Source: Pseudomonas serboccidentalis (GTDB lineage: Bacteria > Pseudomonadota > Gammaproteobacteria > Pseudomonadales > Pseudomonadaceae). From it: 64,000 bases of DNA. This document shows, piece after piece, positions 61,586 through 64,000 of this stretch. The notes under the pieces were generated by a model. It saw nothing but the letters and a program-made list of their open reading frames with translations. It ran no database searches and was not told the DNA's origin. Both the position numbers and the translations under genes were made by a program. The stretch covers positions 2,848,498-2,912,497 of the forward strand of contig NZ_CP101655.1 in the NCBI RefSeq assembly GCF_028830055.1, written 5' to 3'. How positions within the stretch are numbered: position 1 is the stretch's first letter; each line of letters starts with the position of its first letter.

Positions 61586-62914
61586 TCAGCGCAACAAGCC
61601 GCTGCCGTAACCCTTCAGGTTGGCTTTCTTCATCAGGGATTCGTACTGGTGCGAAACGAGGTGCGATTGTACTTGGGACATGAAGTCCATCACAACCACG
61701 ACCACGATCAGCAACGAGGTCCCGCCAAGGTAGAACGGAACGTTTGCTGCAACCACCAGGAACTGGGGCAACAGGCACACGGCCGTCATGTAAAGAGCAC
61801 CGAACATGGTCAAGCGAGTCAGAACGCCATCAATATAGCGCGCAGACTGCTCACCTGGACGGATGCCCGGAATAAAGGCACCGGACTTCTTCAGGTTTTC
61901 CGCTACGTCTTTCGGATTGAACATCAACGCCGTATAGAAGAAGCAGAAGAAAATAATCCCTGCACTAAACAGCAGAATATTCAACGGCTGACCAGGAGCG
62001 ATCGACTGCGAGATGTCCTGCAACCAGCCCATACCTTCAGACTGACCAAACCAGGCACCCAACGAAGCCGGGAACAGCAAAATGCTGCTCGCGAAAATAG
62101 CCGGAATAACACCGGCCATGTTCACCTTCAGCGGCAAGTGGCTTGTCTGCGCAGCAAAAACCTTACGGCCCTGCTGACGCTTGGCGTAGTGAACAGCAAT
62201 ACGACGCTGACCACGCTCAATGAACACCACGAAACCGATAATCGCTACTGCCAGCAAACCGATGGCAACCAAGGCGAAGATATTGATATCGCCCTGACGC
62301 GCAGACTCGAAAGACTGCCCGATTGCTCTCGGAAGACCGGCGACGATACCCGAAAAAATCAACATCGAGATACCGTTGCCTACACCACGCTCAGTAATCT
62401 GCTCACCCAGCCACATCATGAACATCGCACCAGCCACAAATGTGGATACCGCGACGAAATGGAAGCCAAAGTCACCAGTGAACGCAACGCCCTGCCCCGC
62501 CAGGCCAATGGACATGCCAATAGCCTGAACGAGAGCGAGGACGACGGTGCCGTAGCGGGTGTACTGGCTGATCTTGCGACGGCCAGCTTCACCTTCCTTC
62601 TTCAACTGCTCCAGCTGCGGGCTGACGGCGGTCATCAGTTGCATGATGATCGATGCCGAAATGTACGGCATGATCCCCAGTGCAAAGATGCTCATCCGTT
62701 CCAGCGCGCCGCCGGAGAACATGTTGAACAAGCTAAGAATGGTCCCCTCATTCTGTCGAAACAGGTCTGCGAGTCGGTCCGGGTTGATACCTGGAACCGG
62801 GATGTGTGCGCCTATTCGGTAGACGATAATCGCCAGGAACAGAAAACGCAGACGAGCCCAAAGTTCAGACATACCGCCTTTGCCGAGCGCAGAGAGAGCA
62901 CCTTGCTTAGCCAT
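61586..62914 (-). CDS. secY: Preprotein translocase subunit SecY
   Basis: A 442-residue channel protein with ten helices: [20 protein letters not shown] at the N-terminus, the plug/TM2 region [21 protein letters not shown] and [30 protein letters not shown]. It forms the SecYEG protein channel. ATG 62914 is flush with the rplO stop (TAA at 62915). Confidence 0.98.
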   Translation of the reverse strand: MAKQGALSALGKGGMSELWARLRFLFLAIIVYRIGAHIPVPGINPDRLADLFRQNEGTILSLFNMFSGGALERMSIFALGIMPYISASIIMQLMTAVSPQLEQLKKEGEAGRRKISQYTRYGTVVLALVQAIGMSIGLAGQGVAFTGDFGFHFVAVSTFVAGAMFMMWLGEQITERGVGNGISMLIFSGIVAGLPRAIGQSFESARQGDINIFALVAIGLLAVAIIGFVVFIERGQRRIAVHYAKRQQGRKVFAAQTSHLPLKVNMAGVIPAIFASSILLFPASLGAWFGQSEGMGWLQDISQSIAPGQPLNILLFSAGIIFFCFFYTALMFNPKDVAENLKKSGAFIPGIRPGEQSARYIDGVLTRLTMFGALYMTAVCLLPQFLVVAANVPFYLGGTSLLIVVVVVMDFMSQVQSHLVSHQYESLMKKANLKGYGSGLLR

Positions 62915-63352
62915 TTATTCCTCGAACTTGCCGCCAGCTGCTTCGATAGCCGCACGCGCACCTTTGGTGGCGCCGATTCCCTTGCCGATAGTGACAGCGC
63001 GAGCCACTTCACCGGACAGCATGATTTTCACACGCTGTACGTTGACGTTGATCACGTTGGCATCTTTCAGGGACTGCACGGTGACGATGTCGCCTTCCAC
63101 TTTAGCCAGCTCGGACAGACGCACTTCTGCGCGATCCATGGCTTTCAGGGAAACGAAACCGAACTTCGGCAGGCGACGATGCAGCGGCTGTTGACCGCCT
63201 TCAAAGCCTGGAGCAATGGTGCCACCGGAACGGGAGGTTTGACCTTTGTGACCACGGCCACCAGTCTTACCCAAACCGCTACCGATACCACGGCCCGGAC
63301 GATGCTTTTCGCGACGGGAACCCGGCGCTGGACTCAGATCATTGAGTTTCAT
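62915..63352 (-). CDS. rplO: 50S ribosomal protein L15
   Basis: A 145-residue protein: [40 protein letters not shown] and [20 protein letters not shown] identify L15, a late-assembly large-subunit protein. It lies between rpmD and secY in canonical order with no gap to secY. Confidence 0.98.
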   Translation of the reverse strand: MKLNDLSPAPGSRREKHRPGRGIGSGLGKTGGRGHKGQTSRSGGTIAPGFEGGQQPLHRRLPKFGFVSLKAMDRAEVRLSELAKVEGDIVTVQSLKDANVINVNVQRVKIMLSGEVARAVTIGKGIGATKGARAAIEAAGGKFEE

Positions 63353-63355
63353 CGA

Positions 63356-63532
63356 TTAACCCTCGACACGCAGCATGTAGTAAGCCTTGTTGATCATCCC
63401 GCGATTCTCGGGAGTATCCTGGACTTCTACAGTGTGACCGATGCGACGCAGACCCAGACCCTTAACGCACAGTTTGTGGTTAGGGATGCGGCCGGTCATG
63501 CTTTTGATCAGCGTAACTTTAACGGTAGCCAT
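63356..63532 (-). CDS. rpmD: 50S ribosomal protein L30
   Basis: A 58-residue protein read directly from the sequence: [20 protein letters not shown], then [15 protein letters not shown] and [13 protein letters not shown], diagnostic of L30. Start ATG 63532, stop TAA at 63356. It sits two bases from the rpsE stop and three bases from the rplO start. Confidence 0.97.
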
Positions 63533-63534
63533 GA

Positions 63535-64000
63535 TCAGAAGATCTCCTTGACAGTCAGGCCACGCTTGGCAGCAATGGACTCAGGAGATTGCATGGCTTT
63601 CAGACCCTTGAAAGTGGCGTGAACCACGTTTACAGGGTTAGTCGAGCCGTAGCACTTGGCCAGAACGTTCTGAACGCCAGCAACTTCGAGGACAGCACGC
63701 ATAGCGCCGCCAGCGATGATACCGGTACCTTCAGAAGCAGGCTGCATGTACACCTTCGAAGCGCCGTGAGCGGACTTCATTGCGTACTGCAGGGTGGTGC
63801 CGTTCAGGTCAACTTGAATCATGTTGCGGCGAGCAGCTTCCATTGCCTTCTGGATCGCAGCAGGCACTTCACGCGACTTGCCACGGCCGAAGCCAACACG
63901 CCCTTTACCATCACCAACCACGGTCAACGCGGTGAAAGTGAAGATACGGCCGCCTTTAACGGTTTTGGCTACGCGGTTAACTTGAACCAGCTTCTCAATG
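63535..64000 (-). CDS. rpsE: 30S ribosomal protein S5, N-terminus outside window
   Basis: The frame is open to the window end and reads [20 protein letters not shown], then [20 protein letters not shown] and [21 protein letters not shown] at the C-terminus. About the first dozen residues are missing because of the cut. S5 ensures decoding accuracy; spectinomycin-binding residues would be near [11 protein letters not shown]. Confidence 0.97.

Noticed and set aside
61448..63622. 724-codon plus-strand frame across rpmJ-secY-rplO-rpmD
   Set aside because: Covers five well-known ribosomal and secretion genes on the other strand; composition (Gln/His/Arg rich) is typical of an antisense frame.

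Overview
The window is a high-GC, gene-dense gammaproteobacterial chromosome segment that fits a fluorescent-group Pseudomonas. The reasons are the conserved order xseB-ispA-dxs / ribA / pgpA-thiL-nusB-ribH-ribBA-ribE-ribD-nrdR / zinc operon-oprG, the order ssb-MFS-uvrA-ftnA-katA-rplQ...rpsE, and many short intergenic REP/REPIN palindromes of types common in fluorescent pseudomonads. From memory this order matches two separate blocks of P. aeruginosa PAO1 (around PA4042-PA4069 and PA4232-PA4246). There is no prophage, transposase, CRISPR array, tRNA or rRNA.

Layout. 1-5111 (minus): an envelope operon of E. coli YfaP/YfaA/YfaT/YfaS type (DUF2135, DUF2138, DUF1175, bacterial alpha-2-macroglobulin; the last is cut by the window edge). 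5305-6535: a lone Fic AMP-transferase gene behind two near-identical inverted repeats. 6585-9764: xseB-ispA-dxs, isoprenoid supply. 9775-13741: btuB and btuF (vitamin B12 uptake, convergent, with REPINs on both sides of btuB), a small membrane protein and ribA. 13964-20881 (minus): a periplasmic binding protein, then pgpA, thiL, nusB, ribH, ribBA, ribE, ribD and nrdR, that is riboflavin and thiamine-cofactor genes plus two transcription factors. 21009-23571: a lipoprotein, a methyltransferase, a CnoX-type thioredoxin and a small hypothetical gene. 23658-26953: a zinc-uptake-type operon behind a Zur-like box (His-rich periplasmic protein, ABC ATPase, FtsX-like permease, DUF3299). 27071-29846: oprG with an ANR/FNR-like box, then a convergent pair of sugar-nucleotide-type NAD-dependent enzymes.

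30173-42334: the large helicase lhr, an MscS-family channel, an MFS exporter, and a four-gene overlapping operon DUF72-EEP phosphatase-clsB-ybhN for cardiolipin/membrane lipid functions. 42449-44306: an alpha/beta hydrolase translationally coupled to a DUF3182 protein that looks ATP-grasp-like. 44583-46233: a GlxA-type AraC regulator divergent from an isochorismatase-like hydrolase. 46304-50932: an operon of YjfI-J-K-L-M-C type (DUF2170, PspA, DUF2491, DUF350, DUF1190, glutathionylspermidine-synthase-like ATP-grasp). It sits behind a promoter framed by two identical 12-bp palindromes and is the best candidate here for a poorly described system.

51118-64000: ssb, a YajR-like MFS protein, uvrA (divergent), ftnA, katA, then the alpha and spc ribosomal operons on the minus strand (rplQ, rpoA, rpsD, rpsK, rpsM, rpmJ, secY, rplO, rpmD, rpsE). 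rpmJ and rpmD are short genes that I translated directly from the sequence; rpsE is cut by the window end.

Three REP families occur: A (core GTAGGAGCTGCCGAAGGCTG), B (core GTAGGAGTGAGCCTGCTCGC) and C (core GTGGCGAGGGGCTTGCCCCC). They lie almost entirely between genes, and several sit inside operons, where they may alter mRNA processing. Functions below rest on reading the protein sequences and on family knowledge; no database search was run.
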